62,510 nt of DNA from Bacteroidales bacterium (GTDB lineage: Bacteria > Bacteroidota > Bacteroidia > Bacteroidales > UBA932). Location: positions 1 to 62,510 of the forward strand of contig JAFUVU010000020.1 in the NCBI GenBank assembly GCA_017477465.1, written 5' to 3'. Of this stretch, positions 15,792-25,280 are shown in pieces (the stretch's first letter is position 1; every line of letters starts with the position of its first letter). The translations under genes were made by a program, and so were the position numbers. The notes under the pieces were generated by a model. It ran no database searches. It was given only the letters and a program-made list of their open reading frames with translations, and was not told where the DNA came from.

Positions 15792-16933
15792 AGCTTGGGG
15801 CTGCTTGGAATATTGACTATGCGGTCGGCCAGCCATGCTGTATTGGCCAGGCCGTCGGTTTCGCAGTTTTGGAACATGGGAAGGCGGTTGATCATCTCCC
15901 AGACGGGGCGCGTCATCACTCCGTTGTCGTTGCTGTAATTGAGGAATTCATCCCTTGCAGTGCGGTTTTCCAGAATGATGGCATTGAGCCAGTAATTGGA
16001 GCGGCAGCCTTCCGGTTCGGTGAAGAAACGCACGCCCGGCATGTCCTTGAAAAAGGCCTCGTAAGCTGCTGCAATCCGGCGTTTGCTTTCGATGAAACGG
16101 TCTAAATTCTCCAACTGGGCGCATCCGAGGGCCGCATTGATATTGGGCATGCGGTAATTATAGCCGATTTCGTCGTGCCTGAACTCCCAGCGGTGCGGAA
16201 GTTTTGCCTGGGTGGTAAGGTGCTTGGCATGGGCGCCAACTTGCTCGTCTTGGCAGAGAATCATGCCGCCGCCACCGGTGGTGATGGTCTTGTTGCCGTT
16301 GAAACTGAGCGCGCCGATAGGGGAAAAAGTGCCCGTATGCTGCCCGTGATAAAGACTGCCGATACTTTCTGCGGCGTCTTCCACCACCTCGATATGCCAC
16401 TTGCGGCAGATGTCGATGATATCCTTTATGCGGACGGGATGGCCGAAGGTATGCATGGGAACGCAGGCTTTTACGCGGCGTCCGCTGTTACGGTTATAAC
16501 AGCCGTCTTCCCGCAGCTCTGCGTTGTTTTCCAACCAGCCCCGTAAGGCGTCCGGGGACAGTCCCAAGGTTTCGCGGTCCACGTCCAGAAAGACAGGATG
16601 TGCGCCCAGGTAGCTGATGGCGTTGCATGTGGCAATGAAAGAGAGGGCCTGAGTTAGCACCTCGTCATCCCGTTTTACGCCGGAAAGGAGCAGGGACATG
16701 TGCAGGGCATTGGTGCCGCTTACGCAAACGACGGCCCGCACAGCCCCGGTATAAGCGGCTATTTCTTTTTCGAATCTATCTACAAACGGTCCTACGCTGG
16801 AAACGAAAGTACTGTCGATGCACTCCTCAAGGTATTTCTTCTCATTGCCGGCGAAAACCGGCACGCTGAGGGGAACAAAGTCCTTTGTGGCGTACAGTTC
16901 GTGTACAAAATCTGTTATTTGTTTGTATTCCAT
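15788..16933 (-). CDS. legC: PLP aminotransferase, DegT/LegC type
   Basis: It transfers an amino group to C4 of the 4-keto-6-deoxy nucleotide sugar made by LegB. The 381-aa DegT/DnrJ/EryC1 protein has SGTNALHMSLLLSGVK, VEDAAESIGS and the PLP-binding lysine in SFNGNKTITTGGGG. RMPNINAALGCAQLE, also typical, follows. It overlaps legG by 4 nt (ATGA) and follows legB by 1 nt. Confidence 0.9.
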   Translation of the reverse strand: MEYKQITDFVHELYATKDFVPLSVPVFAGNEKKYLEECIDSTFVSSVGPFVDRFEKEIAAYTGAVRAVVCVSGTNALHMSLLLSGVKRDDEVLTQALSFIATCNAISYLGAHPVFLDVDRETLGLSPDALRGWLENNAELREDGCYNRNSGRRVKACVPMHTFGHPVRIKDIIDICRKWHIEVVEDAAESIGSLYHGQHTGTFSPIGALSFNGNKTITTGGGGMILCQDEQVGAHAKHLTTQAKLPHRWEFRHDEIGYNYRMPNINAALGCAQLENLDRFIESKRRIAAAYEAFFKDMPGVRFFTEPEGCRSNYWLNAIILENRTARDEFLNYSNDNGVMTRPVWEMINRLPMFQNCETDGLANTAWLADRIVNIPSSPKL

Positions 16934-16934
16934 T

Positions 16935-18143
16935 TTACATTTTTTGATCCAGGTTCTTTCCCTTTTCCTCGTGGACGAAGTTGGGTACGAAGGCGTGGAT
17001 GGCTTCCACCACTTCTTCCTTTGTGAAGGCGGGATCGGAAAAGATGCTTTCCAGGCTGTTCATGAAAGCGCGTACTTCCGGAAGCTTTTTCCGGGGGCTC
17101 TCAAGAATGACGCCCAGTGAACGGAAGCGATTCATGTCCAGTTTCTCCCCAGGGACGAAGAACTCTTCGAAGTCTTTTTCGCCGGTTGTGTCGCTTTTAC
17201 TGTAAACGACAGGATAAACGCTACTGTCCGGCGACATGGTTGCCGCAAAGTCGCGGGCATCGGCATCTGAGGAAAACTCCTTCTTTACAAGGCCGTTGGC
17301 CTGCAGGAATGCGTCGCATATCTCCGAGAAGGTTTTCATCTGCTTTTCCTCCAGGCGAGGGAAAAAGATTTCTCCGCTTTGCCCCAGGATGCATGCCATC
17401 AGGCATATCTGGCCGCTTTCCGCCGGTGAGACGAAATATCGTTTGACGTCGCTTGGAGCAACGAGGGGCTGGTGTTTCCCGAGACGTTGGATCCATGAGT
17501 CGGGAAGGGAACCGTTGCTGAAAGCCACATTGGCAAAGCGGGCCGTGGTAACGTGGATGCGGTCCTTGTAAGCCATTATGAGGTCTTCCATTATGCGCTT
17601 GCTGGCACCCATGACGTTCACCGGATTGGCGGCCTTGTCCGTGCTTACACAGAAAAACCGCTGCGGGGGGAACTCGCACATCAGGTCCATAAGGCCTGCG
17701 GCTTTGATGACGTTGTTTTCCAGAAGGGCCTGTACGGCGTATTTGTCCTTTTCGCTGCGGACGTGCTTGTGTGCGCTGAAATTCGCTACGATGTCAAAAC
17801 CTTTCTCTTCGCGGAAAATGCGTTTGAAGATAGGATCGGCATAGTTTAGGGCATAGGTTCTGTATGTTTCCGGCATGGTGAGGCCGGCGGTGGAACGGAG
17901 GTCTCTGGTGAGTTCGGCCAGGCCGTTTTCGCTCAGATCCACAACCGTAAGAGAAGAGGGGCCGAAGCGGACAATCTCTTTGATGAACGAGCTGCCGATG
18001 GAACCGGCGCCGCCTATCACGCAAACCTTCTTCCCTGCAATCTGAGCCCTGATTTGCGAGGCATGGGCCTGAAGGTCATCCTCGAAGAAACTTCTTGTTC
18101 TGCCGGTTACGTGTTCAGCGATGAATCTCTCTATATCTAACAT
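16935..18143 (-). CDS. legB: UDP-GlcNAc 4,6-dehydratase family
   Basis: The first gene of the nonulosonate operon. It makes the 4-keto-6-deoxy intermediate from a nucleotide-linked GlcNAc (GDP- or UDP-linked). The 402-aa extended-SDR (Polysacc_synt_2) protein has GGAGSIGSS for NAD binding (about residues 42-50), the SAHKHV catalytic segment and STDKAANPVNVMGASKRIME. ATG 18143 is used instead of the in-frame TTG at 18146. The C-terminal extension EDFEEFFVPGE is seen in LegB-type enzymes. Promoter TAATTTTG lies at 18176-18169. Confidence 0.88.
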   Translation of the reverse strand: MLDIERFIAEHVTGRTRSFFEDDLQAHASQIRAQIAGKKVCVIGGAGSIGSSFIKEIVRFGPSSLTVVDLSENGLAELTRDLRSTAGLTMPETYRTYALNYADPIFKRIFREEKGFDIVANFSAHKHVRSEKDKYAVQALLENNVIKAAGLMDLMCEFPPQRFFCVSTDKAANPVNVMGASKRIMEDLIMAYKDRIHVTTARFANVAFSNGSLPDSWIQRLGKHQPLVAPSDVKRYFVSPAESGQICLMACILGQSGEIFFPRLEEKQMKTFSEICDAFLQANGLVKKEFSSDADARDFAATMSPDSSVYPVVYSKSDTTGEKDFEEFFVPGEKLDMNRFRSLGVILESPRKKLPEVRAFMNSLESIFSDPAFTKEEVVEAIHAFVPNFVHEEKGKNLDQKM

Positions 18144-18168
18144 CAATTCTCAGTCAAATTATAAAATA

Positions 18169-18232
18169 CAAAATTAGAAAAAAAAAGGAATAATCCCAAT
18201 GGCGAACTATCTGTAATAAATTCGTATATTTG
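18169..18232. promoter_or_regulatory. Divergent promoters, legB operon / rfbA
   Basis: The minus strand has TAATTTTG at 18176-18169, giving a leader of about 20 nt for legB. The plus strand has TATATTTG at 18225-18232, ending 6 nt before the rfbA ATG at 18239. The two polysaccharide-precursor operons are therefore driven from one 95-bp intergenic region. Confidence 0.6.
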
Positions 18233-18238
18233 TGCACT

Positions 18239-19144
18239 ATGAAAGGAATTGTACTCGCCGGAGGCTCCGGCACCAGACTGTATCCGATAACCAAGGGCGT
18301 AAGCAAGCAGTTGCTGCCTATTTACGACAAACCGATGGTATATTATCCTGTGTCCGTGCTCATGCTGGCCGGCATACGGGATATTCTGATCATCTCCACT
18401 CCGGAGGACACGCCGGCTTTCCGGCGTCTTCTGGGTGACGGATCGGCTTTTGGTGTAAGCTTTTCGTATGCCGTTCAGCCTTCTCCGGACGGGCTGGCGC
18501 AGGCTTTCATCATCGGCAAGGAGTTTATAGGCGACGATTCCGTGTGCCTTGTTCTTGGCGACAACATCTTCCATGGCGCGGGATTTACGCCGCTTCTGAG
18601 GGATGCCGTAAAATCGGCAGAGGAAGATGACAAAGCCACGGTATTCGGCTATTGGGTAAGCGATCCGGAGCGCTACGGAGTGGCCGAATTCGACAAAGAC
18701 GGCAACTGCCTTTCCATAGAGGAGAAGCCTGCCGTTCCAAAGAGCAATTATGCAGTGGTGGGGCTTTATTTTTATCCGAATAAAGTGGTGGACGTTGCCT
18801 CGAGTATCAAGCCAAGCGCCCGCGGAGAGCTGGAAATCACTTCAGTGAACCAGGAATTCCTCAAATGCGGCAAGCTGAAAGTGCAGACCCTTGGCCGCGG
18901 CTTCGCATGGCTCGACACCGGCACGCACGACTCCCTGGCCGAGGCATCCATCTACATAGAAACTATCGAAAAGCGGCAGGGCCTCAAGGTCGCCTGCCTT
19001 GAAGCCATCGGCCTGCAAAAGGGATGGATTTCGCCCGCCAGGCTGCGTGAAGTGGCTCAGCCGATGTCCAAAAACCAGTATGGCCAATATCTTCTGAAAA
19101 TGGCCGATGAATTTGAAAAGCACGGCCCCGTAAACTATGATTAA
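18239..19144 (+). CDS. rfbA: Glucose-1-phosphate thymidylyltransferase
   Basis: It forms dTDP-glucose, the first step of dTDP-L-rhamnose synthesis. The 301-aa protein opens [20 protein letters not shown] and has [16 protein letters not shown] and VLGDNIFHG, all RmlA signatures. ATG 18239 is chosen; it sits 6 nt after a TATATTTG box, so the mRNA may be leaderless. The gene overlaps rfbC by 8 nt. No rfbB (dTDP-glucose 4,6-dehydratase) is present in the window. Confidence 0.95.
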   Translation: MKGIVLAGGSGTRLYPITKGVSKQLLPIYDKPMVYYPVSVLMLAGIRDILIISTPEDTPAFRRLLGDGSAFGVSFSYAVQPSPDGLAQAFIIGKEFIGDDSVCLVLGDNIFHGAGFTPLLRDAVKSAEEDDKATVFGYWVSDPERYGVAEFDKDGNCLSIEEKPAVPKSNYAVVGLYFYPNKVVDVASSIKPSARGELEITSVNQEFLKCGKLKVQTLGRGFAWLDTGTHDSLAEASIYIETIEKRQGLKVACLEAIGLQKGWISPARLREVAQPMSKNQYGQYLLKMADEFEKHGPVNYD

Positions 19145-19691
19145 AGTCATTGAAACGCAGATTCCCGGCGTCGTAATCATCGAACCGGCGGTGTTCGGTG
19201 ATACGCGGGGCTATTTTCTCGAATCCTGGAATCAGCGGGACTTCGAGGAGGCCGTCGGGCCCGTAAATTTTGTCCAGGACAACGAGAGTAAAAGCCGGTA
19301 CGGAGTGGTTCGCGGCCTGCATTTCCAGAAGGCTCCTTACTCGCAAAGCAAGCTGGTAAGGGTAGTGAGCGGCAAAGTGCTGGATGTGACGGTAGATATC
19401 AGGAAAGGCTCTCCAACTTTCGGCCGGCATGTAGCAGTGGAACTGAGCGGGGACAGCCACAGGCAAATCTTCATTCCAAGCGGTTTTGCTCATGGTTTTG
19501 CCGTTTTAAGCCCGGAGGCCGTCTTCCAGTACAAGTGCGACAAATTTTATAATCCAGATGCGGAAGGCGCAATCTCCTGGGACGATCCGGACCTGGGAAT
19601 AGACTGGCATCTTCCTCTTGAGGATATAATTCTGTCGGAAAAGGATAAGCATCATCCTTTCCTTAAGGACATCAATCCGGAATGCCTATGA
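19137..19691 (+). CDS. rfbC: dTDP-4-dehydrorhamnose 3,5-epimerase
   Basis: It epimerises dTDP-4-keto-6-deoxyglucose at C3 and C5. The 184-aa cupin-type protein has [10 protein letters not shown] near the N-terminus, the catalytic-His segment [33 protein letters not shown] and [12 protein letters not shown]. It overlaps rfbA and, by 10 nt, rfbD, so the three are translationally coupled. Confidence 0.95.
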   Translation: MIKVIETQIPGVVIIEPAVFGDTRGYFLESWNQRDFEEAVGPVNFVQDNESKSRYGVVRGLHFQKAPYSQSKLVRVVSGKVLDVTVDIRKGSPTFGRHVAVELSGDSHRQIFIPSGFAHGFAVLSPEAVFQYKCDKFYNPDAEGAISWDDPDLGIDWHLPLEDIILSEKDKHHPFLKDINPECL

Positions 19692-20551
19692 AAATCTTGG
19701 TGACGGGTGCCTGCGGGCAACTTGGCATGAGCCTTCGTGCAGTGCTGCCGGCCGGTACTGTCTTTACGGATGTAGTGGAAGCTCCGGAAACTACATATCT
19801 TGACATTACGGACAGGCAGGCCATAAAGCGGCTCGTGTCGGCAGAAAAGGTGGACTGCATCATAAATTGCGCCGCCTATACCAACGTGGAAGCGGCGGAA
19901 GACAATTACGACCTTGCGGAACTTCTGAACGCCAAAGCGGTGGAAAACCTTGCCGCAGTAATGAAAGAGGCCGACGGCATGCTCGTACACATCTCTACGG
20001 ACTATGTCTTCGGGCTGGAGCCGTACAACACACCCTGCAGGGAGGACCAAAAAGGCACGCCCACAGGCGTTTACGGACTCACCAAGCTTCACGGAGAAGA
20101 GGCGATACTTTCAAGCGGCGTACGTCACATCATTATCCGTACATCTTGGCTATACAGCGAATATGGCAAGAACTTCGTAAAAACCATACTCCGTCTGATG
20201 GCCGAAAAACCCTCATTGAAGGTTGTATATGACCAGGTGGGCACTCCCACTTACGCCGGCGACCTTGCCCGGGCCATTTGGCAGATGCTCCTGCAGCCCA
20301 AGTTCGGCATTTTCAATTATTCCAACGAGGGCGTGTGCTCCTGGTACGACTTTGCCAAAACCATTGCCGATTATTCCGGCCATCTGTCATGCGACATTCA
20401 GCCTTGCCGCAGCAGCGAATTCCCGTCCCGAGTGCATCGGCCGGCATATTCCGTGCTTGACAAGGCCAAAATCAAGGATGCTTTCGGCTTGCGGATACCT
20501 TATTGGAAAGATTCGTTGAAGGCCTGTCTCTCAAGGCTAAAAGAAGCCTAA
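19682..20551 (+). CDS. rfbD: dTDP-4-dehydrorhamnose reductase
   Basis: The last step to dTDP-L-rhamnose. The 289-aa SDR protein starts [15 protein letters not shown] (an alternative start is Met3) and has the STDYVFGLEPYNTPCREDQ segment and a YGLTKLHGEE motif with catalytic Tyr and Lys. It ends convergently with the DUF47 gene, and their stop codons overlap by 4 nt. Confidence 0.94.
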   Translation: MPMKILVTGACGQLGMSLRAVLPAGTVFTDVVEAPETTYLDITDRQAIKRLVSAEKVDCIINCAAYTNVEAAEDNYDLAELLNAKAVENLAAVMKEADGMLVHISTDYVFGLEPYNTPCREDQKGTPTGVYGLTKLHGEEAILSSGVRHIIIRTSWLYSEYGKNFVKTILRLMAEKPSLKVVYDQVGTPTYAGDLARAIWQMLLQPKFGIFNYSNEGVCSWYDFAKTIADYSGHLSCDIQPCRSSEFPSRVHRPAYSVLDKAKIKDAFGLRIPYWKDSLKACLSRLKEA

Positions 20552-21189
20552 CGAACGTAGCGCATTACCAGTATGCGTACGCAGTCTGCCACGTGCTTTT
20601 CGGAGTCCGTGGCTTTTTCGAAAAGTTCCGCCAGGTTCTTGTATTTGGTCATTTCCCTAAGGTCGGGCTCTTCTGAAAAGATGTGGCCGATGTAGTCTTC
20701 GTAGGCTTCGTCGGCGTCGTGCTCCAGTTCCGTGATTCTGTCGGCCTGAAGCGTGATGGAGGTGGCTTGCTTGCGGATGTTGTCCAGCAGCGGGAGCAGG
20801 GCGTTCAGTGCAAGGGCTTCTTCTTCTATGATGCGTGCAAGCTCCAGGAGCTGGGTGTCGATTTTTGCAGGTTTGTAGATGATGAGGGCGTTGGATGCGT
20901 CCTTGATGACATCCAGAGCGTCATCCATTGACATGGCTACTGTCGTGAGTTCCCTGCGGGCGCCTGCCGACAGGAGGCTGCGGGAAATCTGGGCGCGGAA
21001 TTCGTTGAGGATTGCGTCTCCCTGATGTTCGAGTGAACGGATATCCTTATAGGTGCTTTTCCATTTTACAGGATCCAGCGACTCCAGCATATTGCATAGC
21101 AGTTGGGAGCTTTGATGTAGAATCTGAGCCTGTCGTCCATAGATGGGCATCAGGTCTTTCATAGGATGAAAAATGCGCCAAGACTTCAT
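20548..21189 (-). CDS. DUF47 family (PhoU-like) phosphate-transport accessory protein
   Basis: A cytoplasmic all-alpha PhoU-like protein. The family is usually partnered with PitA-type phosphate transporters. Visible are the LEHQGDAILNEF and ELEHDADEAYED helices, which carry metal-binding acidic/His patterns typical of DUF47/PhoU. No transporter gene is adjacent here. The start is uncertain among ATGs at 21162, 21189 and 21243. I use 21189, which gives an aromatic N-terminal leader as in other DUF47 proteins. Confidence 0.85.
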   Translation of the reverse strand: MKSWRIFHPMKDLMPIYGRQAQILHQSSQLLCNMLESLDPVKWKSTYKDIRSLEHQGDAILNEFRAQISRSLLSAGARRELTTVAMSMDDALDVIKDASNALIIYKPAKIDTQLLELARIIEEEALALNALLPLLDNIRKQATSITLQADRITELEHDADEAYEDYIGHIFSEEPDLREMTKYKNLAELFEKATDSEKHVADCVRILVMRYVR

Positions 21190-21302
21190 ATAAAAGATGT
21201 TTTTTTTGACCGATTTCCCGTTCAAAAGATAAAAATTTTTCAAAAAAGCTGCAAAACAGCTAAAATTACTGCATGTTGTTGGTTTTCTCCGATCTTCTTC
21301 TT

Positions 21303-21310
21303 TAGTTTTG
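21303..21310 (+). promoter_or_regulatory. -7 box upstream of lipoprotein pair
   Basis: TAGTTTTG matches TAnnTTTG, with a TTG about 21 nt upstream. It lies about 50 nt before the ATG at 21363 of the fimbrillin-like operon. Confidence 0.5.
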
Positions 21311-21362
21311 CTGAGGGTCTTTCGGGGCTCAAGTTCGTTAAACCAGGAAAGAAAAAGGCCGG

Positions 21363-22346
21363 ATGTATCACCAGTATTTTAACTTCTCTCTTCGCCTTGT
21401 TGCGCGCTACATGTCTGTAGTAATCATTGCTGCTGTCCTGCAGTGCCCGGCCTTTTTACTTTCCTGTACAAAAGCCGCAGTGACACCCCCAACTGTCGAG
21501 AGTGCGCAAATTTATATACAATGGACCAAAAATCCAACAATAGAGGCCGTAGATTTGTTCTTTTTTGATACCACAGGCGCCAAAAATCTGGATGCTTATC
21601 AGCAGATACTTGAAAAACAGGCCCCGGTTTACGGTGTTTCCGGGGCCGGCGCCAAAATCCTGGTCGCTTTGTCGGCCAAAGCCGGCGAAAGTGCGCAGTG
21701 GTATCGGATATGTACCTTCGGCCAGCTTTGCAAACACACTTTCTCCATGATGGAGGATAGCCCCGAGAGGCCGCTTCTCAGCGCCTGCATGCTCTTGGAC
21801 GATGCCGCCTCCAGGCGTGTGAATCTTGTTCTGAAACCCATGCTGTCTCAAATCCGGATTCGTTCTGTCTCCTGCGATTTCAGCGGACGTCCTTACTCCG
21901 GGCTTTCCTTTCATAATAGTAAACTTTATCTTTCATACGCCGGTACAGAGTGCCGCCCGTTGGAAGCAGGAGACAGACAGCCGGTATCATGGATTAATTC
22001 CGGAGCTCTGGACAGCATTGCCGTCATGTCCTTTCCTCGGCCTCAATTGTTTATGAGGGAAGGACTGGGAAACATCGGCAGTGCCCGGAAAAACTCTGAT
22101 GCGGAGTTTGCCTGTTATCCGCATCCGGATACGCGTCTTGTCCTTGAAGGAGACATAGGGGGGACTCGCTGCTTTTATCCGATTCCTCTTAAAATGCTGG
22201 CTCCCGGCAAAATAATAAGCATGGACATTACCCTGCGCCGCTTTGGCGTTCATGACCCGGATATCCCGGTGGAAAGCGACGCGGTTTCCCTGGATATAGT
22301 CACCGCTCCTTGGGATGAACGTGAAGCTCAATATGTAAATTTTTGA
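21363..22346 (+). CDS. Fimbrillin-like lipoprotein 1
   Basis: A surface-associated lipoprotein of 327 aa. The signal peptide ends in the lipobox FLLSC (Cys near residue 35). The ATG at 21363 is preferred over ATG 21411 because only the longer form gives a basic n-region. The body is all-beta in appearance, with a FFFDTTGAKN segment and a C-terminal DITLRRFGVHDPDIPV...TAPWDE ending. This resembles fimbrillin/Mfa-type (FimB, DUF1812, DUF4906) proteins of Bacteroidales. The assignment to a specific fimbrial family is tentative. The next gene, of similar type, follows after 2 nt. Confidence 0.6.
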   Translation: MYHQYFNFSLRLVARYMSVVIIAAVLQCPAFLLSCTKAAVTPPTVESAQIYIQWTKNPTIEAVDLFFFDTTGAKNLDAYQQILEKQAPVYGVSGAGAKILVALSAKAGESAQWYRICTFGQLCKHTFSMMEDSPERPLLSACMLLDDAASRRVNLVLKPMLSQIRIRSVSCDFSGRPYSGLSFHNSKLYLSYAGTECRPLEAGDRQPVSWINSGALDSIAVMSFPRPQLFMREGLGNIGSARKNSDAEFACYPHPDTRLVLEGDIGGTRCFYPIPLKMLAPGKIISMDITLRRFGVHDPDIPVESDAVSLDIVTAPWDEREAQYVNF

Positions 22347-22348
22347 TT

Positions 22349-23338
22349 ATGAAGCGTTTGCTTATATTGTTTATTTTTATTCTGGCAGCCTGCACGCGTG
22401 AGGCATCCTCTCGTTATGTTTCATGTAATCTCATCCTGATCCCGCATGTAGCCTCTACGCGTGCAGGTGTGCCGGATGAAGGGCTGATAACGGATTATAA
22501 CCTGTTTATATTTAACTCTTTAGGGATATTGGAGGAAAGTTGTTATGTGTCGGCCCGCCAGCTAAAGAAAGACCATGGCCTAGTAGTTCACAACAGCAGG
22601 CTGCTGCTGGACGCGCCATATACTGTACTGCTTGCCGCTAACTTAGGCTTCGAGCTCAAGATTTCGTCGCTGGAACAAGCCCGCAGCTACAGGTACTATC
22701 TGGCCTATCCGGACGAATATAGCCGGGGAATTCCGATGGCCTATTCCGGCGAAGGCGTCAGGATAGGGGAAGACGGACAGCTCGAACTCCCACTCGAAAG
22801 GCTAATGGCAAGGATAGACCTTCAGTTGGACCGGTCGGCGCTGGACCAGGATGTGCGCATAAAGGTCACTCAGGTGAGGGTAGCGGGCTGCCCGTCCTCG
22901 GTGCTGCTGTTCTCGCCCAGCAAGGCCCAAACTGCCGCTCAAGTGTTTCCCCTTGGCTTTACGCGGGAAGGTTCGGCGGTGAGTGCGCTCAACGAAGAAA
23001 TCACCCTCGGCCATAGTAAAACGCTTAGCTTGTATCTTCTGGAGAACCTACAGGGCGATTTGCTGGATAACGTGCAGGCCGACAGTGACAAAGTCCTCAC
23101 CGACGGCCTGTATAACCAAGTATGTTCCTACATAGAAATCCAGGCCGATTATCATTCATCGGCCTGGCATACGCAGGCAGGGGGAAAATTGGTGTATCGC
23201 TTCTATCTTGGTGAGAATCTGAATAACTTCGACGTGGTGCGAAACGGCCTGTATCGAATAACCGTGCGTCTGAAAGGGAACGGTTTGTCGGAGGAAAGCT
23301 GGCGCATTGATAAAAGCGCCCTTGTGCCCGGCGCATAA
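22349..23338 (+). CDS. Fimbrillin-like lipoprotein 2 (DUF4906-like)
   Basis: A 329-aa lipoprotein with signal peptide MKRLLILFIFILAAC (Cys at residue 15). It carries the THRAG-like SRAG/ASTRAG segment and the YNLFIFNSLGILEESCYV motif characteristic of fimbrial subunit N-domains. The C-terminal YRITVRLKGNGLSEESWRID is typical of Mfa/FimA-like subunits, where a donor strand completes the fold. It likely forms one fimbria or surface-anchor unit with lipoprotein 1. No tip or major subunit gene is in the window. Confidence 0.65.
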   Translation: MKRLLILFIFILAACTREASSRYVSCNLILIPHVASTRAGVPDEGLITDYNLFIFNSLGILEESCYVSARQLKKDHGLVVHNSRLLLDAPYTVLLAANLGFELKISSLEQARSYRYYLAYPDEYSRGIPMAYSGEGVRIGEDGQLELPLERLMARIDLQLDRSALDQDVRIKVTQVRVAGCPSSVLLFSPSKAQTAAQVFPLGFTREGSAVSALNEEITLGHSKTLSLYLLENLQGDLLDNVQADSDKVLTDGLYNQVCSYIEIQADYHSSAWHTQAGGKLVYRFYLGENLNNFDVVRNGLYRITVRLKGNGLSEESWRIDKSALVPGA

Positions 23339-23343
23339 ATAAA

Positions 23344-23367
23344 GCCCCGGTCTTGTGAGGCCGGAGC
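23344..23367. terminator. Shared terminator between lipoprotein pair and nqrF
   Basis: GCCCCGG (23344-23350) and CCGGAGC (23361-23367) pair with one mismatch in the 48-nt space between the convergent genes. On the minus strand the stem is followed by TTTATTTAT. Confidence 0.5.
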
Positions 23368-23386
23368 TGTAATAGAGAGGGGGTGA

Positions 23387-24661
23387 TTAACCGCCGAAGT
23401 TGTCGTAGAGGATGCTCTCCGGTGCAACGCCGAGGGAATCCAGCAGTTCGTTCACGCACTTGACCATCATAGGCGGGCCGCACATGAAGTACTTGATGTC
23501 CTCGGGAGCCTCGTGGTTCTTGAGGTAGGTTTCGTACATCACGTTGTGCACGAAGCCGGGAGTGTACTTGACACCGGCGGCGTCGGCTGCGGGATCGGGA
23601 CGGTCCAGGGCAAGGGTGAAGTGGAAGTTCGGGAATTCTTTCTCGATCTCGGCGAAGTCTTCAAGATAGAAGGCTTCCACGAGGGCGCGGGCGCCATAGA
23701 AGAAACGCACGGGCTTCTTGGTCTTCAGAGTCTTGAACAGGTGCATGATGTGGCTGCGAAGGGGAGCCATACCGGCACCGCCGCCGACGAAGATGTATTC
23801 CTGGGTGTCCGGGTCGTCCTTCGGGAGAAGGAACTCACCGTAAGGGCCGGAAATCATCACCTTGTCACCTTTCTTGCGGGAGAAGACATAGGTGGAGGCG
23901 ATTCCCGGAGGAACGCCGGGGACAAACTTGAATACGCCCTTGGGCTGAGTGCGGTCGAACGGGGGAGTTGCGATACGCACGTTCAGTTTGATGAGGTCTT
24001 TTTCGGCAGGATACGAAGCCATGGAGTAGGCCCTGATGGTGGGTACGGTGTTTTTGAACTTCAGGGAAGTGATGCCGTACTTCTCCCAGTCGCCTTTGTA
24101 GATATCGGCAACGCCCATATCGGCAAAATCGGCCTCGTATTCAGGGATGTCGATCTGGATGTATTCACCGGACTTGAAGTCGATGTGCTCGCCTTCGGGG
24201 AGGCGGACGGTGAATTCCTTGATGAAGGTTGCCACGTTCTCGTTGGAGACTACCTCGCACTCAAGTTTCTTGACGCTGAGGGCGCTTTCGGGAACTGCTA
24301 TCTGGATGTTGTCCTTTACCTTTACCTGGCAGCCAAGACGCCAGCCTTCCTTGATCTGCTTGCGGGAGAAGAAGCCCGTTTCGGTGGGAAGGATGGTTCC
24401 GCCGCCTTCCAGGACCTGCAGTTTGCACTGTCCGCAGTTGGCCTTGCCGCCGCAGGCTGAGGGAAGGAAGATGCCGTGGTCGGCAAGAGTGTGCATGACG
24501 TCGCCGCCGGGAGTCACCTCAAGTTCCTTGGTGCCGTTGTTGATGTTAATTTTGACGGTGCCGGAAGGAGTGACTGCGGCTTTGATGACCAGCAGAAGGG
24601 CCACGAGGAGGAGTGTCACCACTACGATGACTGCGATGGAAGCTAAAATTGTATTTCCCAT
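23387..24661 (-). CDS. nqrF: Na+-translocating NADH:quinone reductase subunit F
   Basis: The electron-entry subunit of Na+-NQR. It oxidises NADH through FAD and a [2Fe-2S] cluster. The 424-aa protein has an N-terminal membrane helix (residues 4-30), cluster cysteines C70, C76 and C79 in ACGGKANCGQC plus a later GWRLGCQV Cys, the FAD-binding RAYSMASYP segment and a C-terminal NAD domain with GGGAGMAPLRSH. It is the last gene of nqrABCDEF. Confidence 0.97.
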   Translation of the reverse strand: MGNTILASIAVIVVVTLLLVALLLVIKAAVTPSGTVKININNGTKELEVTPGGDVMHTLADHGIFLPSACGGKANCGQCKLQVLEGGGTILPTETGFFSRKQIKEGWRLGCQVKVKDNIQIAVPESALSVKKLECEVVSNENVATFIKEFTVRLPEGEHIDFKSGEYIQIDIPEYEADFADMGVADIYKGDWEKYGITSLKFKNTVPTIRAYSMASYPAEKDLIKLNVRIATPPFDRTQPKGVFKFVPGVPPGIASTYVFSRKKGDKVMISGPYGEFLLPKDDPDTQEYIFVGGGAGMAPLRSHIMHLFKTLKTKKPVRFFYGARALVEAFYLEDFAEIEKEFPNFHFTLALDRPDPAADAAGVKYTPGFVHNVMYETYLKNHEAPEDIKYFMCGPPMMVKCVNELLDSLGVAPESILYDNFGG

Positions 24662-24674
24662 AATCTTGTCCTCC

Positions 24675-25271
24675 TTACAGTGAAATGCCCATGAAGGTCA
24701 TGAAGGCTATGCCCATCAGACCGACGGTAATGAAAGTGATGCCCAGGCCCTTGAGGGCTGCAGGGACGTTGGAGTAGCTCATCTTCTCGCGGATGGCTGC
24801 AAGCGACACGATTGCCAGGAACCAGCCGATACCGGAACCGAGGGCATATACTGTAGCTTCGCCGATGTTGAGGAAGTCTTTCTGCTGCATGAAGAGGGAA
24901 CCGCCAAGGATGGCGCAGTTCACGGCGATCAGGGGCAGGAAGATACCCAGGGCGGAATAGAGTTCGGGTGAGAATTTTTCTACCAGCATTTCCACGATCT
25001 GCACAATGGCGGCGATGACGGCGATGAAGACGATGAAGCTGAGGAAGCTCAGATCCACGCCTTTGATGAGGGCATCGGGAGCCAGTACATAAGTGTTGAG
25101 GAGGTAGTTCACCGGCAGGGTGATGAGGAGCACGGCAATAACCGCGACACCCAGGCCAGCTGCCGTTTTTACACTCTTCGATACTGCCAGGAATGAGCAC
25201 ATTCCCAGAAAGTAAGCGAAGATCATGTTGTCCACAAAGATGGACTTGACGAATAAGCTAAGGTATTCCAT
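24675..25271 (-). CDS. nqrE: Na+-NQR subunit E
   Basis: An integral membrane subunit of 198 aa with six predicted helices. NqrD and NqrE share an inverted-repeat fold and coordinate an Fe centre in the membrane. It begins [32 protein letters not shown], the conserved RnfA/NqrE start with the cluster Cys, and has a second Cys in [13 protein letters not shown]. Confidence 0.96.
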   Translation of the reverse strand: MEYLSLFVKSIFVDNMIFAYFLGMCSFLAVSKSVKTAAGLGVAVIAVLLITLPVNYLLNTYVLAPDALIKGVDLSFLSFIVFIAVIAAIVQIVEMLVEKFSPELYSALGIFLPLIAVNCAILGGSLFMQQKDFLNIGEATVYALGSGIGWFLAIVSLAAIREKMSYSNVPAALKGLGITFITVGLMGIAFMTFMGISL

Positions 25272-25280
25272 AGGGCGCGA